NCBI GenBank assembly: GCA_964384675.1
Contig: CAYLNK010000321.1
Location: 1 to 7,719 of the forward strand
Source of the DNA: CAYLNK01 sp964384675
GTDB lineage: Bacteria; Acidobacteriota; Thermoanaerobaculia; UBA5066
Direction of reading: 5' to 3'
Length of the DNA stretch: 7,719 bases
Shown: piece after piece, positions 1 through 7,246 of the stretch
Layout: every line of letters starts with the position of its first letter
How positions within the stretch are numbered: the stretch's first letter is position 1
Translations under genes and position numbers: made by a program
Notes under the pieces: generated by a model
Databases searched by the model: none
The model's input: the letters and a program-made list of their open reading frames with translations, nothing else
What the model was told of the DNA's origin: nothing

Positions 1-1749
1 GGCGGCGAGCCCGCCCTGGCGGCGCTCGGGATCGCCGTGGCGTTCGGGCTCGCCCTCTCGGGCCCGGCCGGAACGCGCCGGCCCGCGTTGACCGCGCTCG
101 CCGGAGGAGGCCTCCTGGGCCTGCTGTTGATCTCGCCCTGGGTCCTGGAGGTGGCCCGCGCCTCGGCGTTCTCGGCGCGCCGGCTGCGGGGCTTCTCGTG
201 GGGCGAGTTCTCGGCCGTCGGGTTCCATCCGGCCCGGCTCCTGGAGACGCCGTTCCCGTACCTGTTCGGCGACCCGACCCGGATCGTCGCCGGCGCGTTC
301 TGGGGATACGCCTTCACGAACGGGAACGGCCCGTACCACGCCTGTCTCACGTTCGGCGTCCTCCCCCTCGCCCTCGCGCTCACGTTCGTGGTCTCGGCGC
401 GGCGTTACGAGGGGCGATTCTGGATGACGACCGCCGCCCTCGGCCTCCTCGTCGCGGTCTGTCCGTGGATCCCCGGAGCCCGCGCGGCGTACGACTCCCT
501 GCCCCACGTCTTCCACACGGTCCGGTACCCGGGCAAGGCGATCCTCGTCACGACGCTCGCCGTCGCCGTGCTGGCCGCGCTCGCGACCGACAGGCTCCTC
601 CTGGGCGGCGCCTTGCCGCGCTTCTCGCGGCGCGCGGGGGTCGTCTTCCTCGGTACGGCATTCCTCCTCGCCGCCTTCTCGCTCGCCGCGCGGCTCTCCC
701 CCGGCCGCGTCGAGGACGTCCTGCGCCACGCCTGGGACCCCGCCTGGCCGACGGCTCCGGGCGTCACGCTCGGTCCGATCGTCCGCCGGCTCCCCGTCCA
801 GGCGGCCCTGGCTGCGGCGTGGCTGCTGGGCGGCTCCCTCCTCCTGGCGCGAGGCGCGTCCTCGGCGACGGCACGGCTCTTCCTCCTGGGCGCGGTGTCG
901 GTCGACCTGCTGCTCGCCGGCGCGCGCGCCCTGCCCCGGGTCCCCTCCGCCTGGTACGACCTCCCCTCCCCCCTCGTGGAACGGGTACGGAGCATCCCGG
1001 GCCGCTTCTACGAGCGGGCCCCGAAGAACCTCAACCCGGTGCGGGAGGGACTGACGGCACCGGTGCCGCTCGACGACTACGCCACCATCGCAGTGGCGGA
1101 GACGATGCAGGGGTGGCCGCTGTCCGGCGCGGTGCACGGCCTGCGCTACGCGTACGAGCCCGATCCGGACGGCAGCTACACGCTCCTGAACCGTATCGCC
1201 TCGAACGTGGTCGACTCGCGCGACTGGCCGCGGCGCGTGAAGTGGCTCCGTGCCGTCGGCGTCGGGTCGCTCCTCGTGCCGGCCTCCCCGCCCGTCCCCG
1301 ATGGAGTCGGGCTCGCCCTCGAGATGACGGAGGCCCGGGCCGGAGTCCCGTCGAGCCTCTACCGGGTCATCTCCCCGCTGCCCGGCGTCCGGCGTGCCTC
1401 ACGCGTCCTCGGGTCGCACTCCGTGAACGAGGCGGTCGCGTCGTTCGACGGCGCCGGCTTCGACCCGGCCACCGACGTCGTCGTGTCCGGCCCTCCCCCT
1501 CCCGGGACGGCGGGGACGGCCGTCGACCCATCTGCGACGGCCCGCGTCACGTTCGACTCTCCCGATCGACTGATCGTGGAGACCGACGGCTCTGCGCCGG
1601 CGGTCCTCCACGTCGATCGCTCGTACACGCCCCGGGTCACGGCCCTCGTGAACGGTGCCGCGGTGCGGCCGCTGACCGCGGACGTCCACCTCATCGGGGT
1701 GCCGGTCCCGGCGGGGCGCGCGCGGGTCGAGATCGACCTCGCGCCCTGA
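1..1749 (+). CDS. YfhO-family multispanning membrane protein, C-terminal part (5' end off the window)
   Basis: The frame is open from base 1 to a TGA at 1747-1749, giving 582 visible residues. No in-frame stop precedes the first GTG at 37, so the gene is cut by the left edge and the true start is not visible. The visible part has about seven hydrophobic segments (roughly residues 30-50, 113-131, 140-156, 179-197, 212-230, 266-283 and 292-309), with an RYPGKA motif near 175-180 just before one of them. A soluble region of about 270 residues follows. The tail (a stretch like PVPAGRARVEIDL after a VNGAAV-type turn) matches the end of YfhO-like proteins, whose usual form is a GT-C-like membrane protein of around 800 residues. 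In Bacillus and Listeria, YfhO proteins use undecaprenyl-phosphate-linked sugars to glycosylate teichoic acids. A related envelope-glycosylation role here is inference. It converges on arnD with five bases between the stops. Family call fairly sure; substrate unknown. Confidence 0.75.
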   Translation, partial: GGEPALAALGIAVAFGLALSGPAGTRRPALTALAGGGLLGLLLISPWVLEVARASAFSARRLRGFSWGEFSAVGFHPARLLETPFPYLFGDPTRIVAGAFWGYAFTNGNGPYHACLTFGVLPLALALTFVVSARRYEGRFWMTTAALGLLVAVCPWIPGARAAYDSLPHVFHTVRYPGKAILVTTLAVAVLAALATDRLLLGGALPRFSRRAGVVFLGTAFLLAAFSLAARLSPGRVEDVLRHAWDPAWPTAPGVTLGPIVRRLPVQAALAAAWLLGGSLLLARGASSATARLFLLGAVSVDLLLAGARALPRVPSAWYDLPSPLVERVRSIPGRFYERAPKNLNPVREGLTAPVPLDDYATIAVAETMQGWPLSGAVHGLRYAYEPDPDGSYTLLNRIASNVVDSRDWPRRVKWLRAVGVGSLLVPASPPVPDGVGLALEMTEARAGVPSSLYRVISPLPGVRRASRVLGSHSVNEAVASFDGAGFDPATDVVVSGPPPPGTAGTAVDPSATARVTFDSPDRLIVETDGSAPAVLHVDRSYTPRVTALVNGAAVRPLTADVHLIGVPVPAGRARVEIDLAP

Positions 1750-1754
1750 GGTCG

Positions 1755-2669
1755 TCAGGCCGCGGTCGCGACGCGAATCGCGCGGCCGGGGAGGAACGTC
1801 CAGGAGAGCGCGCGCGCCGGCGCGTCGCGCACCGCGGCGGCGACGTCACCGAGCGTCAGGAACGCGACGCCGGCTTCCTTCCAGAGAGCCATCTGTCTCT
1901 GGAAGAGCGGGTGCATCGCCTTGCCCCCCTCGATCTCGGTGTGGATCGAGTGGACGGCCGGCCCGTCCCCGCGCTCGACCAGACCGAGGAGGTGCGGCGC
2001 CGTCCTCTCGCGGGCGGCGGGCGAACCGCCGAACTCGTCGAGCGCGAGGAGCTCGTCGAGCGTCGGCAGCGTGGACGGCACCTCGAGGATCGCCGACGGG
2101 GTCCCGTCGCTCCGGAGCGGATGGAACGGCGCGCCGCCTCGCGTGTCGGAGCTGACCCGCACGCCCTGCGCCTCGTGCGCCTCCACCGAGAGGGGCGTCG
2201 AGGTCCAGCCCGGCGCGGCGGCGAGGACCGCCCGTTCGCCGAAGACCTCCTGGAAACGCGCGTGCTCGAGCGCCACGACGCGCTCGACCTCGGACCGCTC
2301 CATCGTCGGCAGCCGGTCGTGCCAGTCGACGTGGTCCCAGGCGTGGATCCCGAGCTCGTGGCCCGCCGCCTTCACCGAGCGCATCGCCGCCACCGCGTCC
2401 GGCTTGGCGCCGATGTCGGGCGCCGGGAGCAGCGTTCCGTACAGCATCGTCCGCAGGCCGAACGAGGCGGCCGGGCTCGAGCGGAGGACCTTCTTGACGA
2501 ACCCCTTCGCGAAGACGCGCTTCACCGCCTTGCCCGTGCTGTCGGGCCCGAGCGAGAAGAAGAACGTGGCCCGGACCCCGTGGCGCGCGAAGACGTCGAG
2601 GAGCCGCGGGATCCCGTTGACGGTCCCCGCGTACGTGTCGACGTCGACCTTCAGACAGAGGCGGCTCAA
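1755..2669 (-). CDS. arnD: ArnD: 4-deoxy-4-formamido-L-arabinose-phosphoundecaprenol deformylase
   Basis: A polysaccharide-deacetylase (NodB-fold) enzyme of 304 residues; E. coli ArnD has 296. It removes the formyl group from undecaprenyl-phosphate-Ara4FN, making the reaction sequence irreversible and giving ArnT its donor. Visible motifs are VDVDT (8-12, metal-binding aspartates), HAWDH (109-113, metal-binding histidines), AAPGW (151-155), DTRGGAPF (175-182) and a late SIHTEIEG (241-248) matching the IHAEVEG of E. coli ArnD. The start chosen is the TTG at 2669-2667, which overlaps the preceding gene's TGA (TTGA). It gives MSRLCLKVDVDT, the same spacing before VDVDT as MTKVGLRIDVDT in E. coli. 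The open frame continues far upstream, but that part is only a shadow of the dehydrogenase gene. Shine-Dalgarno candidates are weak (GAGG one base away, GGAAG eleven bases away), so coupling to the previous gene is likely. It is the last gene of the operon. Function is very sure; start is good but inferred. Confidence 0.94.
   Translation of the reverse strand: MSRLCLKVDVDTYAGTVNGIPRLLDVFARHGVRATFFFSLGPDSTGKAVKRVFAKGFVKKVLRSSPAASFGLRTMLYGTLLPAPDIGAKPDAVAAMRSVKAAGHELGIHAWDHVDWHDRLPTMERSEVERVVALEHARFQEVFGERAVLAAAPGWTSTPLSVEAHEAQGVRVSSDTRGGAPFHPLRSDGTPSAILEVPSTLPTLDELLALDEFGGSPAARERTAPHLLGLVERGDGPAVHSIHTEIEGGKAMHPLFQRQMALWKEAGVAFLTLGDVAAAVRDAPARALSWTFLPGRAIRVATAA
2666..2669 (-). promoter_or_regulatory. 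TTGA stop/start overlap that sets the arnD start
   Basis: The dehydrogenase gene ends in TGA, and the overlapping TTG one base earlier starts arnD. No ATG or GTG is available between here and the first catalytic aspartates. The resulting N-terminus has the same length as that of E. coli ArnD. Confidence 0.65.
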
Positions 2670-3697
2670 ACCTCGGGCGGCTTCCGGCTCTTCAGGTAGA
2701 AATCGAGCGTCTTCTTGAGCCCCGTCCTGAAGTCGGTCTTCGGCCGCCAGCCGAGGAGGGTCTCCGCCTTCCGGATCGACGGCACCCGGTTCGTGACGTC
2801 CTGGTAGCCGGCTCCGTAGTAGTCGCCCGAGGAGACCGTGATCACCTCGGTCCGCTTCGCGAGGGCCGCGAACTTCGGGTACGTCGCGACGGCCTCGATC
2901 AGGTGCTCGGAGAGCTCCCTGATGGAGAGGTCCGCGGACGGGTTGCCGAGGTTGAAGATCTGGCCGTCCGCGCGGCCCCCCTCGTTCTTGAGGATCTTCA
3001 TCAGCCCGTCGATGCCGTCCTCGATGTACGAGAACGTCCGCCGCTGGCTGCCGCCGTCCACCAGCTTGATCGGCACGCCGTACAGGATGTTGTGCAGGAA
3101 CTGCGTCAGGACGCGGCTCGAGCCCTCCTTCGGGGCGTCGACGTTGTCCAGGTGCGGGCCGTACCAGTTGAACGGCCGGAAGAGCGTGAACTTCAGCCCC
3201 TGCGCGTTCCCCATCGCCCAGATGACCCGGTCGAGGAGCTGCTTGGACGCGGAGTAGATCCACCGTTCCTTCTGGATCGGCCCGTAGACGAGCGGCGAGA
3301 GGTCCTCGTCGAACTCCACGTCGGCGCACATCCCGTACACCTCCGAGGTGGACGGGAAGACGACGCGCGTCCCGTACTTGGCCGCCATCTTCACGATCCG
3401 GAGGTTCTCCTCGAAGTCGAGCTCGAACACCGAGAGCGGGTTCTTGACGTACGTCGCGGGCGTGGCGATGGCGACGAGCGGCAGCACCACGTCGGCCTTC
3501 TTGACGTGGTACTCGATCCACTCGCGGTTGATCGCGATGTCCCCCTCGAGGTAGCGGAACCGCTTCTCGGGCAGGAACTCCTCGATCCGGTCGCTGCCGA
3601 CGTCGAGGCCGTACACCTCCCAGTCGGTGGTGGTCAGGATCCGCCGCGTGAGCGCGTTCCCGATGAAGCCGTTGACGCCGAGGATCAGGATCCGCAT
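2666..3697 (-). CDS. arnA: ArnA dehydrogenase domain as a separate protein: UDP-glucuronate oxidative decarboxylase
   Basis: A 343-residue NAD-dependent short-chain dehydrogenase (extended SDR) equal to the C-terminal half of E. coli ArnA. It oxidises UDP-glucuronic acid at C4 and releases CO2, giving UDP-L-Ara4O (UDP-4-keto-pentose). The nucleotide-binding motif GVNGFIG is at 7-13. The catalytic set is present: Ser118-Glu119 in PSTSEVYGM, Tyr148 and Lys152 in YSASK. These line up with E. coli Ser433, Glu434, Tyr463 and Lys467 at a constant offset of 315, and Arg304 falls where E. coli Arg619 is expected. Long blocks such as EWIEYHVKK, FELDFEENLR and SKQLLDRVIWA are nearly unchanged from E. 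coli, which argues against a plain UDP-xylose synthase. It starts with ATG, with a G-run five bases upstream as a weak ribosome site. It lies 22 bases after the formyltransferase and overlaps arnD by 4. Unlike in enterics it is not fused to the formyltransferase. Confidence 0.94.
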   Translation of the reverse strand: MRILILGVNGFIGNALTRRILTTTDWEVYGLDVGSDRIEEFLPEKRFRYLEGDIAINREWIEYHVKKADVVLPLVAIATPATYVKNPLSVFELDFEENLRIVKMAAKYGTRVVFPSTSEVYGMCADVEFDEDLSPLVYGPIQKERWIYSASKQLLDRVIWAMGNAQGLKFTLFRPFNWYGPHLDNVDAPKEGSSRVLTQFLHNILYGVPIKLVDGGSQRRTFSYIEDGIDGLMKILKNEGGRADGQIFNLGNPSADLSIRELSEHLIEAVATYPKFAALAKRTEVITVSSGDYYGAGYQDVTNRVPSIRKAETLLGWRPKTDFRTGLKKTLDFYLKSRKPPEV

Positions 3698-3719
3698 CGA
3701 TGCCCCCCGCCGGTCCCGT

Positions 3720-4637
3720 TCATTTCATGATCTCGATGAGCCAGGCCCGGAAGCCGGCCGCGTCCATGTCTTCCCGCCCGTCCGGCCGCGCGATCAGGAT
3801 CTCGATCGGCCGGTCGTCCCCACAGTAGACGATGACCGATCGCTCGGTCGCCTCGATCTTTCCGGGGAAGCTGTCGTGTCCGCCATAGCCCGGCAGGCGC
3901 GTCTTCCAGATCCAGACCTTCGGCCCGAAGATCTCGGTCGTGGCGCCCGGCCACGGCTTGGTCACGGCGCGGACGAGGTCGTGGACCTGCTTGGCGGTCT
4001 CTCCCCAGTGGATGATCCCGTCCTCGGGCCTCCGCCCGCCGAAGTAGCTTCCCTTCGAGAGATCGAGGGGAATCCGTGGCGCGTTGCCGGCCTTCAGGAG
4101 CGGGAGCGAGCGGGAGAGGATCTTCACCGCCGCCGCGCTCACACGCCGCGACACCATCAGCGCCGTGTCGTCGCCCCCGATCGGCACGGCCTCCTGATCG
4201 ACGAGGTCGCCCGCGTCCGGCTTCGCGACCATGTAGTGGAGCGAGGCCCCGGTCTCGGTCTCGCCCTTCAGCACCGCCCAGTTGATGGGGGAGCGGCCCC
4301 GGAACTTCGGGAGAAGCGAGCCGTGCATGTTGAGCGCCCCGCGCGCCGGGATCGCGAGGATCGCGGGCGGGATCATCTTCCGGAAGTAGAACGAGAAGAG
4401 GAGGTCGGGCGCGACCACGCGGATCCGCTCGGCGTCCGACGGCTCGTCCAGGTTCTCCACCAGCCTCACCGGCACGCCGCGGGCGCGAGCCAGGTCGGCG
4501 GTGGACTCCCACCACCTCTCCTCGCCGGGCGAATCGGGGTGCGTGTAGACCAGGCGCACGTCCTCGCCGTTGTCGAGGAGCCACTTCAGGCACTGGAAAC
4601 CGACGTCACTGTAGGCGGCGACGACGAGCCCGGACAT
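3720..4637 (-). CDS. arnA: ArnA formyltransferase domain as a separate protein: UDP-L-Ara4N formyltransferase
   Basis: A 305-residue formyltransferase matching the N-terminal domain (about 304 residues) of E. coli ArnA. It transfers a formyl group from 10-formyl-tetrahydrofolate to the 4-amino group of UDP-L-Ara4N, so that the sugar can be taken by ArnC. The catalytic triad seen in this family is present: Asn103 and His105 in LNMHGSLLPK, and Asp141 in KPDAGD, equal to E. coli Asn102, His104 and Asp140. Other conserved blocks are THPDSPGE (32-39), FSFYFRK (81-87), RGRSPINW (113-120) and KGETETG (124-130). A second, Fmt C-like part includes VRAVTKPWPGA. It starts with ATG sharing its A with the TGA of arnC (TGATG), with GGAGG four bases upstream inside arnC. 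It ends in its own TGA and is complete, so this is a natural split and not a truncated fusion. Very sure of family and role. Confidence 0.93.
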   Translation of the reverse strand: MSGLVVAAYSDVGFQCLKWLLDNGEDVRLVYTHPDSPGEERWWESTADLARARGVPVRLVENLDEPSDAERIRVVAPDLLFSFYFRKMIPPAILAIPARGALNMHGSLLPKFRGRSPINWAVLKGETETGASLHYMVAKPDAGDLVDQEAVPIGGDDTALMVSRRVSAAAVKILSRSLPLLKAGNAPRIPLDLSKGSYFGGRRPEDGIIHWGETAKQVHDLVRAVTKPWPGATTEIFGPKVWIWKTRLPGYGGHDSFPGKIEATERSVIVYCGDDRPIEILIARPDGREDMDAAGFRAWLIEIMK

Positions 4638-4646
4638 CAACCCTCC
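4635..4646 (-). promoter_or_regulatory. Shine-Dalgarno plus TGATG overlap for the formyltransferase
   Basis: GGAGG (4646-4642) lies inside the last codons of arnC, four bases before the ATG. That ATG shares its A with the arnC TGA. This is the clearest ribosome site in the operon and fixes the start of the formyltransferase gene. Confidence 0.7.
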
Positions 4647-5584
4647 CCGTGGACCTTCCGGATCAGGAACCGGGGGCGCCCCCGCACCTGCTGGTAGATC
4701 CGGCCGACGTACTCCCCGACGATGCCGATCCCGGCCATCAGCACCCCCATCACCACGAAGGCGAGGGCGAAGAGCGTGAAGACCCCCTCGACCTCGGCGC
4801 CCACCACGAGGCGCCGCGCGAGGAGGAAGAAGCCGAAGCCGACGCCCCAGAGAGCCGTCAGGAAGCCGAGCAGCGTGAAGATCTGGAGCGGCACGACCGA
4901 GAAGCCGGTCATCAGGTCGAAGTTCAGCCGGATCAGCTTGTAGAGGGAGTACTTCGACTCCCCGGCGCTGCGTTCCGCGTGCTCCACCTCGATCTCCACG
5001 GGACGGCGGGCGTATTGCTGGGCGAGCGCCGGGATGAACGTCGACGCCTCGTCGGAGGCGGTCATGACGTCGACCACGTCGCGATGGTAGCCCCGCAGCA
5101 TGCAGCCGTAGTCGTGGAGCCGCATCCCGGTGATGGCGGCGGTCGTCCTGTTGACGAGCCGGGAGGCCGCCTTGCGGAAGAAGCTGTCCTGGCGCTTGAC
5201 GCGGATGGTGCCGACGACGTCGTGACCCGCCTCCATCTGGCGGACGAGCTTCGGGATCTCCTCGGGAGGGTTCTGGAGGTCGGCGTCCAGTGTGATCACG
5301 TACTCGCCGGCCACCGCGGTGAACGCCGCCATGATGGCCATGTGCTGGCCGGCGTTGCGGACCAGCTCCACCACCTTGACGACTCCGGGGCTCGCCGCCG
5401 CGGACGCCTTCAGGAGCTCGAGCGAGCGGTCCCGCGAGCCGTCGTCGACGAGCACGACCTCGAAGGGCCGTCCGAGGCCCGCGAGCGCCGGCAGCAGCCG
5501 CGGGAGCAAAGCCGGCAGGTTCCCCTCTTCGTTGAAGACGGGGATCACGACCGACACCATCCCCGCGACGAAACGCCTTTCCAC
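4637..5584 (-). CDS. arnC: ArnC: undecaprenyl-phosphate 4-deoxy-4-formamido-L-arabinose transferase
   Basis: A family-2 membrane glycosyltransferase of 315 residues (E. coli ArnC has 322). It moves Ara4FN from UDP to undecaprenyl phosphate at the inner face of the cytoplasmic membrane. The GT-A domain shows SVVIPVFNEE (11-20), VDDGS (46-50) and the DAD metal/nucleotide motif followed by LQNPPEEIP (100-111). The ArnC-like signature follows: RQDSFFRKAAS (131-141), DYGCMLRGY (158-166), STFIPALA (181-188) and GESKYS (208-213). Two transmembrane segments lie near 230-257 and 267-291, and GEYVGRIYQQVRGRPR closes the protein. The GTG at 5584 gives nine residues before VSVVIP, as in E. coli ArnC. The ATG at 5560 (Met9) is the alternative. 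Neither start has a strong Shine-Dalgarno. It lies 12 bases after arnT and overlaps the formyltransferase by one base. Related polyisoprenyl-phosphate glycosyltransferases exist, but the neighbours settle the call. Confidence 0.93.
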   Translation of the reverse strand: MERRFVAGMVSVVIPVFNEEGNLPALLPRLLPALAGLGRPFEVVLVDDGSRDRSLELLKASAAASPGVVKVVELVRNAGQHMAIMAAFTAVAGEYVITLDADLQNPPEEIPKLVRQMEAGHDVVGTIRVKRQDSFFRKAASRLVNRTTAAITGMRLHDYGCMLRGYHRDVVDVMTASDEASTFIPALAQQYARRPVEIEVEHAERSAGESKYSLYKLIRLNFDLMTGFSVVPLQIFTLLGFLTALWGVGFGFFLLARRLVVGAEVEGVFTLFALAFVVMGVLMAGIGIVGEYVGRIYQQVRGRPRFLIRKVHGEG

Positions 5585-5596
5585 GCCGCCCGGATT

Positions 5597-7246
5597 CTAC
5601 GGCCGGGCCGGATCGCGGCCGTTCCAGACCAGGTAGTGCTTCCGGTTCGACTGGGTCGCGAGGACCGCGGGCGCGGCGAGGCCCTTCTGCGCCCAGCCGG
5701 GGAGCCGTCCGAAATGGACCATCGCGAAGACCCGGTCCGGACCGTTCCAGAGGTCGGACAGCTCCTTCTCCGAGAGGAAGAGGCCGGGCGCGTGCGCGTG
5801 GGCGCGGCCGAAGTCGAGCTCGCTCCAGCCGAGCGTGGCGATCGGCGTGATCCGACGGGCGTAGAACGGGATCACCTCGACGAAGTGTCCGTACTGGACG
5901 ATCCGGTCGCCCGGCCGGAGGTCCTTCATCAGCGCCTCCACGAGAGGCCAGGGAGTGATCGCGCGCGCGACCGCCGGGAACGCGAGGACGGCGCCGGAGA
6001 AGAAGACGAGCCAGCCGGCGGCCACGGCCGGCACGAGACGGGCCGGCCGGAGGAGCAGGAACGCCAGGAAGACCGCGAAGAGGCCGGCGACCGCGAGGCC
6101 GGCGGCGGCGCGGATCCCCCAGAGCGGGCCGTAGATCGTCCCCGCCACCGCGCCTCCGGCGGCGATCAGGCCGAGGAGCGCCGCCGAGACGATCAGGTCT
6201 GGCTTCAGCGAGCGGCCGGCCGCGATCGCACGGTGAAGACCGATCGCGAGGAGGAGGCCGAGGACCGGCCAGATCGGCTCCACGTACGGGATCAGCTTCG
6301 AATGCGAGGCCGAGAAGAACGCGAAGACGAGGAGCGCGTAGATCCAGAGGAACGCCTCGCCGCTCCGCTCTCGCCAGGCCGAGCGGGTGCGCCCCGGCCA
6401 GGCATGAGCCAGGCGCCCGAGGAGACCGGTCCAGGGGAGAAAGCCGCCCAGGAGGACCGCCACGAAGTAGAGCGGCGACCCCTCCCGCCGGTGCTCGCTC
6501 TTGGCGAACCGGTCGAAGTGCTCGTGGACGAAATAGAAGCTCAGGAAATCGGGGTTCCGCGACGCGACGAGGACGTGCCACGGGACGGCGAGGGCCAGGA
6601 AGAGCGACAGCGGCCCGGGCGAGAAGAGGCGCGGCAGGACCTTCCATCGCCCCGTGACGAGCATCCAGAAGACGATCGCCCCGCCCGGCAGGACGATGCC
6701 GATCAGCCCCTTCAGCATCACGGCGGCGGCGCACGCCGCGTGGAGCCCGTAGAGCGCCCGCTGGGCGCGCGCGCGGTCGCCGTTCGCCTCGTGCTCCTGG
6801 AACGCCGCGAACGCGAAGGCCGCCGCCGCCATCGCGAGCGAGAGCGACGGATCGATCAGGTTCATCCGGCCGAGGCAGAAGACGAGGGCCGAGGTGCCGG
6901 TGAGGAGGGCGCCGAGGAGCGCCACCCGCTCGCCGTACCGCTTCCGCGCGTACAGCAGCACGAGGAGCGACATCCCGACCGTGGCGAGCTTGGTCGGCAG
7001 GCGCGAGGCCCACTCGTTGTGCCCGAACGCGGCCAGCGATCCGGCGACGGTCCAGTAGTGGAGCGCCGGCTTCTCGAAGTAGAGGACGCCGTTGAGCCGC
7101 GGCGTGACGAAGTCACCCGAGGCGAGCATCTCGCGTGGGATCTCGCCGTACCGCCCCTCGTCCGGCTCGAAGAGCGGCACCCGCCCGGCGTCCAGCACCG
7201 TGAGGAGGAGCGTGAGCCCGAGCAGCCACCGGAGAACGGGGATCAT
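5597..7246 (-). CDS. arnT: ArnT-like GT-C glycosyltransferase: undecaprenyl-phosphate-L-Ara4N transferase
   Basis: A large membrane protein of 549 residues, almost the length of E. coli ArnT (550). ArnT takes L-Ara4N from undecaprenyl phosphate in the periplasm and adds it to lipid A phosphates, lowering negative charge and giving polymyxin resistance. The first periplasmic loop has EPDEGRYGEIPREM (27-40), the typical ArnT/PMT acidic motif. YFEKPALHYW (56-65), FVHEHFDRF (239-247) and SKLIPYVEPIWP (316-327) are further family motifs. At least ten hydrophobic segments can be seen up to about residue 425, then a periplasmic tail of about 120 residues. The ATG at 7246 sits in an ATGA overlap with the upstream transporter gene's stop. 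The frame stays open further upstream, but that part is low-complexity Arg/Pro shadow of the Wzt tail. This protein looks less close to its E. coli counterpart than the other Arn proteins do, so the acceptor (lipid A, core or polysaccharide) is not certain. Fold and class are sure. Confidence 0.87.
   Translation of the reverse strand: MIPVLRWLLGLTLLLTVLDAGRVPLFEPDEGRYGEIPREMLASGDFVTPRLNGVLYFEKPALHYWTVAGSLAAFGHNEWASRLPTKLATVGMSLLVLLYARKRYGERVALLGALLTGTSALVFCLGRMNLIDPSLSLAMAAAAFAFAAFQEHEANGDRARAQRALYGLHAACAAAVMLKGLIGIVLPGGAIVFWMLVTGRWKVLPRLFSPGPLSLFLALAVPWHVLVASRNPDFLSFYFVHEHFDRFAKSEHRREGSPLYFVAVLLGGFLPWTGLLGRLAHAWPGRTRSAWRERSGEAFLWIYALLVFAFFSASHSKLIPYVEPIWPVLGLLLAIGLHRAIAAGRSLKPDLIVSAALLGLIAAGGAVAGTIYGPLWGIRAAAGLAVAGLFAVFLAFLLLRPARLVPAVAAGWLVFFSGAVLAFPAVARAITPWPLVEALMKDLRPGDRIVQYGHFVEVIPFYARRITPIATLGWSELDFGRAHAHAPGLFLSEKELSDLWNGPDRVFAMVHFGRLPGWAQKGLAAPAVLATQSNRKHYLVWNGRDPARP
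7243..7246 (-). promoter_or_regulatory. ATGA stop/start overlap coupling wzt to arnT
   Basis: The TGA ending the Wzt-like gene and the ATG of arnT share four bases. The nearest purine-rich Shine-Dalgarno-like run (AGGGGGAG, 7270-7263) is about 16 bases away, too far to act well alone. Ribosomes ending on the transporter gene probably restart on arnT. Confidence 0.7.

Noticed and set aside
198..2699. An 833-codon + strand frame running through the YfhO gene and opposite arnD.
   Set aside because: It crosses the ends of two well-supported convergent genes and gives Arg/Pro-rich low-complexity sequence with no recognisable fold.
2670..3521. The upstream extension of the arnD frame as a fusion protein.
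   Set aside because: The extension is an out-of-frame reading of the dehydrogenase, which is fully conserved in its own frame. ArnD homology begins exactly at the TTG overlap.
3698..3719. A possible frameshift separating a once-fused ArnA.
   Set aside because: Both halves are full length with all conserved ends, the formyltransferase has a proper stop, and the dehydrogenase has an ATG with a G-rich stretch upstream. A natural split is simpler, though reads should confirm it.
4638..7013. The long upstream extension of the formyltransferase frame, through arnC and arnT.
   Set aside because: Only the last 305 residues, from the ATG at 4637, match a protein family. The remainder is an out-of-frame reading of ArnC and ArnT.
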